NCBI GenBank assembly: GCA_027335985.1
Contig: DAHWGX010000041.1
Span: 1-13,224 of the forward strand
Direction: 5' to 3'
Origin: Nitrospirota bacterium
GTDB taxonomy: Bacteria; Nitrospirota_A; Leptospirillia; Leptospirillales; Leptospirillaceae
Length of the DNA stretch: 13,224 nucleotides
Under the pieces are notes generated by a model, which ran no database searches, was not told the DNA's origin, and worked only from the letters and a program-made list of their open reading frames with translations. Shown here piece by piece: positions 1 through 5,912 of this stretch (its first letter is position 1; each line of letters starts with the position of its first letter). The position numbers and the translations under genes are program-made.

Positions 1-111
1 TTAAATAGTTGGGAACTCTGGCCCCTATCGTTTGCCAACCATTACACAATGTATCAACAATGGCGCCGTAGGGAAGAGAAACCCCTGTTAAATATCCGCC
101 CCCCAAATTAA
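1..111. other. Left flank upstream of the integrase, no gene seen
   Basis: I find no convincing coding frame, RNA gene or strong promoter here. The stretch is AT-richer than most of the window. Because it abuts an integrase gene it is a plausible place for an attachment site or recombinase-binding sites, but no tRNA end and no matching repeat elsewhere in the window supports this, so that is only an inference from position. Confidence 0.3.
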
Positions 112-1203
112 TTGGTTGTCTTCCTTTTGCCAGAAGTCTCCGATAAGACTTTCATGAAGACTCCAATCATTATCGTTGTTCCCCCTTCATCCCATTCCCT
201 TACGATCCGAATTGATTGTTCCTCTTCCTGTCTCTTTAAAAATCCGGTTGTGCCGGTCATTTCCCTTCAAGCATGCTATGACAGCTATGTCTCCTTGCGA
301 GTTCTACGCCAATCGACAAAAACGGGCTACGACCGTGTCGTTCTAAAATATTTTGCCGACTGGCTGGATCGGGACCTCTCGTCTCTGACGGACGACGAGA
401 TTCTTAAAAAATATGCGGGGATCCGGGAGAAGTCTGGCCCCGCCCAGGCGGCGCTTGCGATCAGGGTTCTGAAAGCCATTTACTCCTATGCGATTGCAAG
501 ATTCGGAATTCCGGAACGAAATATCGGCCGGATTCTTCGTGTTGCCGGAATCGCGCTCACCCCTGTCAGAAAGTCACGCCTTATCAAGAAGAACGACCTT
601 CCGAAATGGTACAAGGCCGTTTCTTCCCAGAGCAAAACACGCCAGGAACGCATCGCCCGGGATATTTTCCTGATCGGACTCTTTACCGGTCTCCGAAAAA
701 CGGAGATCATGTCCCTCAAATGGGAAGACGTCGACCTCAGGGGGCGAACCCTGACCGTCAGAAATACAAAAAATCACCGGGACCATACCCTGCCGCTTCC
801 GGATTTTCTGGTTCGCCTTTTTCGGGAACGAAAACCTGACGGAGAGAATTCCTCCCATGTTTTTCCAGGAAAGAAACTGACTGATCGAATCCGGGATATT
901 GACGACTCCCGCTTTCGGGTGATCAAAGAATCCGGAGTTTCCTTCACGATTCACGATCTCAGGCGAACTTTTGCGACAATCGCGGCAGAGATTGGCGTCC
1001 CTCCCTATCTGCTCAAGAAGCTTTTGAACCACAAATCCGGCGATGTCACCGAGGGGTATGTGATTTCCACCGTCGAAATCCTGAGAGGACCTGTTCAGAA
1101 AATTGCCAAACGGATCGAAGATCTCTGCCAGATGAAACGGAGGGTGATCCCTGAACAGGGCGAGTCCCAAGGGACTAATCCCAAGAAAATGCGTGTGATA
1201 TGA
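112..1203 (+). CDS. Tyrosine recombinase / phage-type integrase
   Basis: Site-specific recombinase of the tyrosine family, expected to integrate or excise the element through a covalent 3'-phosphotyrosine intermediate. Counting from the TTG at 112, the catalytic set is complete: Arg195 (TGLRKTEI), Lys220 in the beta-hairpin (NTKNHRDH), His281 and Arg284 (HDLRRTF), His307 (LLNHKSGDVT) and the nucleophile Tyr316 (EGYV). An N-terminal SAM-like core-binding domain lies at about residues 52-130. The start is uncertain: TTG at 112, ATG at 154 and GTG at 250 are all in frame, none has a clear ribosome binding site, and the first ~45 residues do not look like a folded domain. The C-terminal catalytic domain is full length, so the enzyme is probably active. 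The family is certain; the element it moves and its target site are not known. Confidence 0.92.
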   Translation: MVVFLLPEVSDKTFMKTPIIIVVPPSSHSLTIRIDCSSSCLFKNPVVPVISLQACYDSYVSLRVLRQSTKTGYDRVVLKYFADWLDRDLSSLTDDEILKKYAGIREKSGPAQAALAIRVLKAIYSYAIARFGIPERNIGRILRVAGIALTPVRKSRLIKKNDLPKWYKAVSSQSKTRQERIARDIFLIGLFTGLRKTEIMSLKWEDVDLRGRTLTVRNTKNHRDHTLPLPDFLVRLFRERKPDGENSSHVFPGKKLTDRIRDIDDSRFRVIKESGVSFTIHDLRRTFATIAAEIGVPPYLLKKLLNHKSGDVTEGYVISTVEILRGPVQKIAKRIEDLCQMKRRVIPEQGESQGTNPKKMRVI

Positions 1204-1239
1204 AACGTTGAAACATTTGCGTTGCTTTTATGAAACGTT
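1200..1239. repeat. Direct repeat ATGAAACGTT at the integrase 3' end
   Basis: The 10-mer ATGAAACGTT occurs at 1200-1209, overlapping the integrase stop codon, and again at 1230-1239, exactly 30 bases later. The core AACGTT is itself a palindrome. Short spaced direct repeats next to an integrase can be arm-type binding sites for the recombinase or an excision factor, but two copies of a 10-mer can also arise by chance in AT-rich DNA. The function is inference. Confidence 0.4.
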
Positions 1240-1272
1240 CCGGCGTCCTTTTCTCAATCATGGAGGATAAAA

Positions 1273-1395
1273 ATGGAGAAATTCTGCAAAAACCGAAAAT
1301 GGTCCGATTGTTGCTTTTTGAAGCATGGGATGAATTCTTCGGATAGTGGGGATCAAAGAACAAGCCTCGGTGTTGAGGCGGAGAATTCATCATGA
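1273..1395 (+). CDS. Possible 40-residue Cys-containing peptide
   Basis: A short ORF begins with ATG at 1273 and is preceded by GGAGG at 1262-1266, six bases upstream, which is a good ribosome binding site. The product would be 40 residues with three cysteines near the N-terminus (Cys5, Cys13, Cys14) and a polar Ser-rich end. I recognise no family. The good Shine-Dalgarno is the only positive evidence; composition is unremarkable and the ORF may be fortuitous. It lies between the integrase and the 44-residue membrane peptide, on the same strand. Confidence 0.25.
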   Translation: MEKFCKNRKWSDCCFLKHGMNSSDSGDQRTSLGVEAENSS

Positions 1396-1425
1396 GAAAC
1401 CTTCTAACGGGGAAGGAGACGCTCT

Positions 1426-1560
1426 ATGGGACTCGGCCCTTCTTACAATCCGATTTCGATCGTTCTCGTCATGACCCTTTTCTTTGTCGGAACGGCGGCC
1501 CTTGCCTATTGGTTCGGATCGAAGGATTCGCACTCCTCGAAAGGAAAAGGAAGCTTTTGA
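1426..1560 (+). CDS. Small single-span membrane protein, 44 residues
   Basis: ATG at 1426 is preceded by GGAAGGAG at 1411-1418 with 7-base spacing, a strong ribosome binding site. The 44-residue product has a short polar N-terminus, one hydrophobic helix at about residues 10-30 ending in AYWFG, and a basic tail (KGKG), so by the positive-inside rule the C-terminus should face the cytoplasm. A larger ORF starting at 1392 overlaps it in another frame but is Arg-rich and structureless, so I prefer this frame. The size and layout resemble small accessory subunits of membrane complexes (for example CcoS/CcoQ-like peptides of cbb3 oxidases), but I see no diagnostic motif and assign no function. A hairpin follows 8 bases after the stop codon. 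Confidence 0.6.
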   Translation: MGLGPSYNPISIVLVMTLFFVGTAALAYWFGSKDSHSSKGKGSF

Positions 1561-1567
1561 TTGAAAC

Positions 1568-1595
1568 AGGGAAGGGGAGGGGATATCCCTTCCCT
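1568..1595. terminator. Hairpin between convergent small genes
   Basis: A perfect 9-bp stem, AGGGAAGGG at 1568-1576 pairing with CCCTTCCCT at 1587-1595, encloses a 10-base loop. It lies just after the 44-residue gene and 31 bases beyond the end of the convergent lipoprotein gene, so it could serve both strands. Neither side has a strong T-run, so efficient intrinsic termination is not assured. Confidence 0.5.
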
Positions 1596-1625
1596 TCGAT
1601 CTTTATCCGAGGGGATCAAAAAGGA

Positions 1626-1772
1626 TTATTTTTTCATCGCTTTATCGATTTGCTTCTTGATGGTCTTATCGGAATCATTTCCCTGGCATCCTCCAAGCAG
1701 GAGAGACGCCGTCACAAGAAGAAAAACCGTAACGAGCCCAAGCGATCGGATGGATTTGATAAATTCCGGCAT
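1626..1772 (-). CDS. Small lipoprotein, 48 residues
   Basis: The minus-strand ATG at 1772 is preceded by a perfect AAGGAGG (complement of 1778-1784) with 5-base spacing. The 48-residue precursor has a basic N-region, a hydrophobic core at about residues 11-26 and a lipobox LLGGC with the lipidated Cys at 29. The mature peptide is only about 20 residues (starting CQGNDSDK) and Lys-rich (KKQIDKAMKK). It should be processed by Lgt/LspA and anchored to a membrane; Gln at +2 would favour sorting to the outer membrane. Very short lipoproteins include entericidins and VirB7-type secretion lipoproteins, but nothing here decides between them. It is convergent with the 44-residue membrane peptide. Confidence 0.75.
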   Translation of the reverse strand: MPEFIKSIRSLGLVTVFLLVTASLLLGGCQGNDSDKTIKKQIDKAMKK

Positions 1773-1846
1773 GAGGGCCTCCTTATTTTCGGAGTCGGAA
1801 AGGCTTTAAAAACTTCTTCATGTTCCTAGTCTGTTTATTCTTCCCG

Positions 1847-2023
1847 TCAGGGATTGTCCCCTCGGGAATAAAGGGTCTTGTGGATCCTTTTCTGTCTGAT
1901 GATCATACCCAGGGCGGCGGCATTAATGAACCCCCATTCGGTCGTGAGACTGGGCAGAAGACACTCTTCCGGGAAGTTTTTTATTGAGACACTCCTCTTT
2001 CTCTCCTCTTGCGACATTTTCAT
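1847..2023 (-). CDS. Possible 58-residue protein, unknown
   Basis: An ATG-started frame runs from 2023 down to a TGA at 1847-1849. The product is 58 residues, basic, and starts MKMSQEERKRSVSIKNFPEE. The segment SVSIKNFPEE followed by helical sequence faintly recalls ribbon-helix-helix DNA-binding proteins, but this is a weak resemblance only. There is no good Shine-Dalgarno. An upstream in-frame stop fixes the maximum length. It lies in the 409-base stretch between the lipoprotein start (1772) and the IHF-like gene (2182), which otherwise holds only the promoter described separately. The competing plus-strand frame over 1878-2060 looks no better. Confidence 0.33.
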   Translation of the reverse strand: MKMSQEERKRSVSIKNFPEECLLPSLTTEWGFINAAALGMIIRQKRIHKTLYSRGDNP

Positions 2024-2102
2024 TAACAGGCTTTTCCGGATCCCCCGCGAGCCTTCTTAACGATCTTTTTTTAATGTGATTGCTCCTTTATCTTTCATTC
2101 AC

Positions 2103-2131
2103 TTGATGCGGGACTCCAGGACCTGTAAAAT
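2103..2131 (+). promoter_or_regulatory. Sigma70-type promoter for the IHF-like gene
   Basis: TTGATG at 2103-2108 and TAAAAT at 2126-2131 are separated by exactly 17 bases. They match the -35 and -10 consensus at 4/6 and 5/6 positions. Transcription would start near 2138, leaving an untranslated leader of about 44 bases before the ATG at 2182. The position directly upstream of a chromosome-architecture gene fits. The call rests on motif matching only. Confidence 0.55.
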
Positions 2132-2181
2132 CCTCAGAAAGTTCATTCTATCAGTCATTCACCTATTAGCGCAGGAATCTT

Positions 2182-2460
2182 ATGACAAAGTCCGACATTG
2201 CAAAGCTCCTGGCCCGGCAGTTTCCGGGAATCCGACTTGCGGATGCCCGGGTGATGATCGACCTCTTTCTGGACGGCATGAAAGAATCTTTGGGTTCGGG
2301 GGATACCGTCGAGCTTCGGGATTTCGGAGTTCTCCGGGTAAGGTCCCGCGCTCCACGGAAAGGCCGGAACCCGAAAACAGGCGAGAAAGTTATGGTCGCG
2401 GGGAAGAAGGTCGTTTATTTCAAACCGAGCCGGATCTTGAAAGGGAGGCTGAAAAGCTGA
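2182..2460 (+). CDS. ihfB: HU/IHF-family DNA-bending protein, IHF-beta-like
   Basis: The 92-residue product has the full length and layout of the HU/IHF family: N-terminal helices (residues 1-40), the ELRDFG strand (44-49), then RAPRKGRNPKTGEKV with the intercalating Pro at 64, and the C-terminal VYFKPS segment. The N-terminal MTKS and the RAPR-x-GRNPKTG sequence are closer to IHF beta than to HU or IHF alpha. Such proteins bend DNA as dimers and help integrases, replication initiators and promoters. AGGAA at 2173-2177 serves as ribosome binding site. No alpha partner lies in the window, so it could work as a homodimer or pair with a chromosomal subunit. Its proximity to a tyrosine recombinase is suggestive, because many integrases need IHF. 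The family is sure; the subunit type is likely. Confidence 0.9.
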   Translation: MTKSDIAKLLARQFPGIRLADARVMIDLFLDGMKESLGSGDTVELRDFGVLRVRSRAPRKGRNPKTGEKVMVAGKKVVYFKPSRILKGRLKS

Positions 2461-2493
2461 AGGCATTGAGTCTTATTTAAGCGGAGCCGAAAA

Positions 2494-2685
2494 TTGAATC
2501 CTGTACGTCGGTGCGACCAGTGTGGCATCTGGGCGACGGAATTTGCGATCATCCATAAAAAAGTTCTGTGTTCGACTTGTTTCGAGTCCTTCAAGCGGAC
2601 TGAAGGAACCCTCCCTACCCATCCTTCCACACCTGAAGAGGACCCTTCAGGCAAATCTTCGTCGTCCTCTCCGGAACAACAGTAA
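2494..2685 (+). CDS. Small zinc-ribbon protein, 63 residues
   Basis: The frame starts with TTG at 2494, preceded by GGAG at 2483-2486 with 7-base spacing. The N-terminal half carries two CxxC pairs, Cys7/Cys10 (CDQC) and Cys26/Cys29 (CSTC), 15 residues apart, the layout of a small treble-clef or zinc-ribbon knuckle. The C-terminal half is a disordered Ser/Pro/Glu-rich tail. It starts 33 bases after the IHF-like gene with no terminator between, so the two are probably co-transcribed. The role is unknown; zinc knuckles of this size usually bind nucleic acid or protein. Confidence 0.65.
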   Translation: MNPVRRCDQCGIWATEFAIIHKKVLCSTCFESFKRTEGTLPTHPSTPEEDPSGKSSSSSPEQQ

Positions 2686-2772
2686 TTTCCGCAGAAGCCG
2701 AACCGCAGTCACTCCTTGCGGGGAGCCAGCCTAAAATGCAAGATCATTTCACGTTGAATTGAGGGAGTCCAA

Positions 2773-3126
2773 ATGCCCAAACGTCTTGGAATCGTGGGAA
2801 GCTGGGAAAAAGGTCCGGACGGGACGGACATCAGCCTCGAGAAATTCCTGTATATGGGGGAGGTCGAGGTGTTCTGCCCGATTTCCGAGTACCTCGATTT
2901 CTCGCTTTCTCTCGGAGCCCCCGTAGAACTAGAAAAGGAAGGACATTACTGGAAGGGAGAGATTCTTCTCTCCAGGACAGGATACCTGGAGGGAAGTTCG
3001 GACTTCACCCCTCGGGAATTCCCCCAGACAATCGGGAGTGATCCCGTTGGCATCTATGTCGTGCGACTGTTCCGAGAGACGCCCGTCACCCCTGAAATCA
3101 TCGGGGCCACGGCCTATTTGGCCTGA
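2773..3126 (+). CDS. Hypothetical soluble protein, 117 residues
   Basis: ATG at 2773 follows GAGGGAG at 2760-2766 at good distance. The 117-residue product has no signal peptide, no membrane segment and no motif I recognise. It is acidic, with mixed beta-rich stretches (GEVEVFCPI, GIYVVRLFRE), and contains a single Cys. The codon use matches neighbouring genes and the ribosome binding site is good, so it is very likely real. It ends 29 bases before yccF on the same strand and is probably in one transcript with it. Confidence 0.7.
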   Translation: MPKRLGIVGSWEKGPDGTDISLEKFLYMGEVEVFCPISEYLDFSLSLGAPVELEKEGHYWKGEILLSRTGYLEGSSDFTPREFPQTIGSDPVGIYVVRLFRETPVTPEIIGATAYLA

Positions 3127-3155
3127 TACGAACAATTTCTGAAGGAGGGCAGCAC

Positions 3156-3587
3156 GTGCCCGACTCGAATACCATCAAGGTCGCTTCTCTCAAAGGTCCG
3201 CTCCGTCTCATCGGAAACGTCGTCTGGGTTCTGTTCGGAGGATTCTTTATGGCGGCCGGATGGGTCCTTGCCGGCATCCTCTCCGCTCTCACGATTGTCG
3301 GGATCCCCTGGGGGATTGCCGCTTTCCGGATCGCCGATTTTTCTCTCTGGCCTTTTGGTCGGGAAATGGTCGACCGCAATCAGGGGACAACGATGAAGAC
3401 GATGTCCTTGATCGGAAACGTCGTCTGGGTTCTGGTCGGTGGTTGGTGGATCGCCCTTGGGCACCTCTTTTCGGCTCTTCTTTGCACAATGACGATCATC
3501 GGAATCCCATTCGCCTGGCAGCACGTGAAACTGGCCGGGATCTCCCTGACTCCGCTTGGGAAAAAAATTGTGCCGATCGAGAGGTAA
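3156..3587 (+). CDS. yccF: YccF-family inner-membrane protein
   Basis: Two tandem YccF (DUF307) units make up the 143-residue protein: residues 18-71 and 85-138, each starting LIGNVVWVL, with a hydrophobic hairpin, a GIP turn (IVGIPWG, IIGIPFA) and an end motif of L-x-P-x-G-[RK]. E. coli YccF has the same length and duplicated plan. The family is an inner-membrane protein whose biochemical role is not established. The start is GTG at 3156, chosen because AAGGAGG at 3142-3148 lies 7 bases before it. It is the last gene before a terminator hairpin. Recognition of the family is firm; its role in this element is not known and it may be host cargo. Confidence 0.88.
   Translation: MPDSNTIKVASLKGPLRLIGNVVWVLFGGFFMAAGWVLAGILSALTIVGIPWGIAAFRIADFSLWPFGREMVDRNQGTTMKTMSLIGNVVWVLVGGWWIALGHLFSALLCTMTIIGIPFAWQHVKLAGISLTPLGKKIVPIER
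3210..3434 (+). repeat. 24-base exact direct repeat inside yccF
   Basis: Positions 3210-3233 and 3411-3434 are identical over 24 bases. The copies are 201 bases apart, exactly 67 codons, so they encode the matching IGNVVWVL segment of each YccF unit. The rest of the two units has diverged, which makes the perfect nucleotide match notable. Confidence 0.85.
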
Positions 3588-3610
3588 AACGAGAAAAGAA
3601 TAGTAGAAAA

Positions 3611-3637
3611 GGGGCTCACGGATTGTCCGTAAGCCCC
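3611..3637 (-). terminator. Intrinsic terminator between yccF and the TRL lipoprotein
   Basis: The stem pairs GGGGCT (3611-3616) with AGCCCC (3632-3637) and ACGGA (3618-3622) with TCCGT (3626-3630), with one C/A mismatch and a 3-base loop. Read on the minus strand it is followed by TTTTCTACTA, so it best fits termination of the dotI-to-lipoprotein transcript. It may also stop the convergent yccF transcript, whose side has only a weak T-run. Confidence 0.75.
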
Positions 3638-3645
3638 CGGATCTT

Positions 3646-3936
3646 TCAGGTTCCTTTCACGACCGCGCAAAAGCGGGTGAAGAAGATATAATCCTTCGTC
3701 TCGTACTGGATCGAAAAGATCTTTTTGATTCCGGCCTTTCTTGCGGCATCGCGGACCGTCTTGCCGCTGTCAGTCGTCGTGTCGGCGGCGAAAGTGCCGT
3801 TGCACACCTCCGTCGATTTGAGATCTCCGGGTTTTTTCGTGTCGACCATTGGGTTCATGGGGGCTTCGGGCATGGCCAGTGTGCAACCGCCAAGAACGAT
3901 GGTTCCCAGAACGAGTGGCGCCAAGAGTTTCTTCAT
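3646..3936 (-). CDS. TRL-like family lipoprotein
   Basis: The 96-residue precursor has a lipoprotein signal with lipobox VLGGC (Cys18) and then a TRL-like domain: a Cys-containing strand after KSTEVCNG, then the typical block AARKAGIKKIFSIQYETKDY and a final strand with another Cys. Proteins of this family are small envelope proteins of unknown function, often found as several copies in proteobacteria and spirochaetes. The start ATG at 3936 has a perfect AAGGAGG (complement of 3944-3950) 7 bases upstream. It follows dotI by 64 bases on the same strand and precedes the terminator at 3611-3637, so it is probably the last gene of the minus operon, although its own promoter in the gap cannot be excluded. 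Any role in the secretion machine is inference. Confidence 0.82.
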   Translation of the reverse strand: MKKLLAPLVLGTIVLGGCTLAMPEAPMNPMVDTKKPGDLKSTEVCNGTFAADTTTDSGKTVRDAARKAGIKKIFSIQYETKDYIFFTRFCAVVKGT

Positions 3937-4000
3937 CAGATTACCTCCTTCGATTGCGGGCCCCGCCTGAGTTCGAACGGGAAGGTTTGTGATCCGTCCG

Positions 4001-4717
4001 TCAGAGCTTGCGCTCCTTCGCCAGGAACTGGGCGACGGCCAGACCTTTCGGATGGGACAGGACGCTGCGCCTGACCACCATCAACGTGACGAGAAGGTTT
4101 TGGGAGACGGAGGACTTGGCCGCCTGGTAGGTGACAAGGATGGGCACCTGGATCTTCCAGACATAGACGCCTTTCAAGAGCCCCTTGGCGACGATGACTC
4201 CCGCCTCGGTGGGAACGGCGGCCGCCACCATCCGGTTGTCGGAAACAAGCTTCAGGTTGCCGGAGGCCTTGAGGGAACCGATGAACGAGGAGAATCCCTC
4301 TTTCGTGAAGTCGGGAGAAAGCCCGGACAGGGCGGACCGCCAGTTCACGAAATCGTACGAGTAGGCCGAGGTGGCCACGGTTGTGGCCCAGGAAATAACG
4401 GCGCGATCTTCCATCGCCGGCCGGGAGAGTGCCACGAGAGGGAGAATTCGTCCGTCGTTCGTCGCGGCGAAGTAGACAGGCCGTTTGTGGACGAGCGCCC
4501 ATCCCAGCGCACCGTTCAGAAGGACCGACGCCAGAAGAGTTCCCGCGCCATAGCGGAGAACTTCCGCCTTGTTTCGGTACTCGTCTTTGTAGAAATCGTT
4601 CCGGAAGCGAACGAGTTCGGCCCCTCCCTCCCGGAGCGGAGCCGTTCCCGCCGCCGGGGATTTGTGACCGGAGGACCCGCCTGACTTTGTTTTTTTATCG
4701 AATCCGAAAAGTCCCAT
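4001..4717 (-). CDS. dotI: DotI/IcmL/TraM type IVB secretion inner-membrane protein
   Basis: The 238-residue product has a cytoplasmic N-terminal stretch, one membrane helix at about residues 56-76, and a periplasmic DotI/IcmL domain with the family's block from VYFAATNDGRILPL (81-94) through SYDFVNWRSAL and AVPTEAGVI to YVWKIQVPILVTYQ (185-198). DotI in the Dot/Icm system and TraM in I-type conjugation form inner-membrane complexes at the base of the transfer channel; the periplasmic domain has a VirB8-like fold. The start is ATG at 4717 because it overlaps the upstream radC stop as TGATG, implying coupled translation; a longer frame upstream is the shadow of radC. It is slightly longer than Legionella DotI, mainly at the N-terminus. 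Finding it here without dotH, dotG or dotC next to it is notable. Confidence 0.9.
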   Translation of the reverse strand: MGLFGFDKKTKSGGSSGHKSPAAGTAPLREGGAELVRFRNDFYKDEYRNKAEVLRYGAGTLLASVLLNGALGWALVHKRPVYFAATNDGRILPLVALSRPAMEDRAVISWATTVATSAYSYDFVNWRSALSGLSPDFTKEGFSSFIGSLKASGNLKLVSDNRMVAAAVPTEAGVIVAKGLLKGVYVWKIQVPILVTYQAAKSSVSQNLLVTLMVVRRSVLSHPKGLAVAQFLAKERKL

Positions 4718-5724
4718 CAGAAGCCCATCCCGTCCCGTGATCTTTGGCGGGCGATGGAGGGCGGGACCGACTTCTCCTCCCGGGTTTGCGGGGAGGAATG
4801 GCGGATACCGGAGGAAGCCGTCTCCATCCTGAGACATTCCTTCATGGATCCGGTCAGTAACTCGATATCCCGCTTGGCCAACGCACTATTTGCATGGTGT
4901 GCGGGATAATTTGCAATCGCCGTCCGATAATATTCGGCGGCTTTTTTCCAATCATTGTTGCGCTCCGCCTCCGATGCCCGGGTCCTCAAAATCGCTGTCG
5001 ACAGTTTTTCTCCCGGGAGTTCTTCCTGTGGATTCCTCCCCCTGTAGCTTTCAGCGGCCTGACTCATTCCGCTCCCCCGTTCGAAATCGAACCCGAGGTC
5101 CCGGAGGCTTGCGAAGGCCCCGTCACCCATCACCACATGGTCCAGCACCCGGATTCCGAGAAGCTTTCCCGCTTCCGAGAGTCGCTCCGTGAGTCTCCAG
5201 TCGTCCTTCGACGGCTCCGGGTTTCCTGACGGATGGTTGTGCAGGAAGATCACTGCCGCGGCCGAGTCCCGGATGATCGGGTGGAAGGTCTCCCGGGGAT
5301 GGACCGGACACATCGAAAGGGTCCCTTCCGCAATCTGGTGGAGGTCGATGACCTTGTGTTTCTGGTCCAGAGTGACGGCATAGAACCCTTCCTTCTTCGC
5401 ATCCTTCATCTGCCCATTAAAAATCCTGAAAATATCCTCGCCGCTTTTGACGGACATTCCCCGCTCGATCGGCTCATTGGCAAGGCGTTCCGCCATGGTC
5501 AGGGCGGCGGAGAGCTTTTTCCCCTGGGTATCGGAGAGATTCAGGGTCCGAGAGAGTTCCGTTTCGGTCATCCGGGAGAGGGTTCGAAGATTGACAGTCT
5601 CGGGACATTTCTTCCCGGTAATGCGTTCGACCAGGACCCAGTCCGGCTCGTCCCGTAGCGAGGCCGACCGAAGGGGTTCGGAGTTGAATTCCCGGAGGCC
5701 GGGAAGGAAAGGGGCTCTGGTCAT
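4717..5724 (-). CDS. radC: RadC-family JAMM protein with TPR-like C-terminal extension
   Basis: A 335-residue protein. An N-terminal helical region (about 25-85) resembles the helix-hairpin-helix part of RadC; the JAB/MPN domain follows (about 92-215) with the metal motif HNHPSGNPEPSKDD giving His162, His164, Ser172 and Asp175. A further 115 residues, unusual for RadC, contain a TPR-like helix pair (AERNNDWKKAAEYYRTAIAN, 253-272) and a Ser/Arg-rich tail. RadC-like proteins are common on plasmids and integrative elements; their activity is not settled, though the JAMM residues predict a metal-dependent hydrolase. The start is ATG at 5724, in a 4-base ATGA overlap with the gene before it and preceded by GGAGGGGGA. 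It shares a 1-base overlap with dotI downstream. The family call is firm; the function of the extension is unknown. Confidence 0.88.
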   Translation of the reverse strand: MTRAPFLPGLREFNSEPLRSASLRDEPDWVLVERITGKKCPETVNLRTLSRMTETELSRTLNLSDTQGKKLSAALTMAERLANEPIERGMSVKSGEDIFRIFNGQMKDAKKEGFYAVTLDQKHKVIDLHQIAEGTLSMCPVHPRETFHPIIRDSAAAVIFLHNHPSGNPEPSKDDWRLTERLSEAGKLLGIRVLDHVVMGDGAFASLRDLGFDFERGSGMSQAAESYRGRNPQEELPGEKLSTAILRTRASEAERNNDWKKAAEYYRTAIANYPAHHANSALAKRDIELLTGSMKECLRMETASSGIRHSSPQTREEKSVPPSIARQRSRDGMGF

Positions 5725-5912
5725 TCTCCCCCCTCCGGCCGTTTCCCGAGTTTTCTGGAAATCTTCGAGATTGCCAGAATGATCTCGCAGGCATCCCTGT
5801 CCTTTCGGTAGAAATCGTTCCACTCCTCCTCGGAGCCCTCCCGATCGGGAACCGGAGCGAGGAGCGGGCGGCCCAGGGCCCGTTCAAGAAATTCGTAGGG
5901 ATCCTTCTTCAT
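5721..5912 (-). CDS. Hypothetical 63-residue protein in the dotI operon
   Basis: A short charged protein beginning MKKDPYEFLERALGRPLL, predicted mostly helical, with no signal peptide, membrane span or motif I recognise. Evidence that it is real is its position: its ATG overlaps the upstream stop by 4 bases (ATGA at 5909-5912) and its stop overlaps the radC start in the same way (5721-5724). Such tight packing argues for coupled translation of all three proteins. Its role is unknown; a small adaptor to the RadC-like protein is only a guess. Confidence 0.7.
   Translation of the reverse strand: MKKDPYEFLERALGRPLLAPVPDREGSEEEWNDFYRKDRDACEIILAISKISRKLGKRPEGGE

Noticed and set aside
1392..1829. 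145-residue plus-strand frame across the small-gene region
   Set aside because: It overlaps the 44-residue membrane peptide, which has the better ribosome binding site and a clear hydrophobic helix, and the convergent lipoprotein. Its composition is Arg/Lys-rich with no domain.
2686..2772. Possible terminator after the zinc-ribbon gene (CCGCA...TGCGG)
   Set aside because: Only a 5-bp stem with a 9-base loop and no T-run follows, so it is too weak to call.
4718..4837. 40-residue N-terminal extension of DotI
   Set aside because: The extension lies within radC in another frame and does not look like DotI. ATG at 4717 overlaps the radC stop and begins a normal DotI N-terminus.
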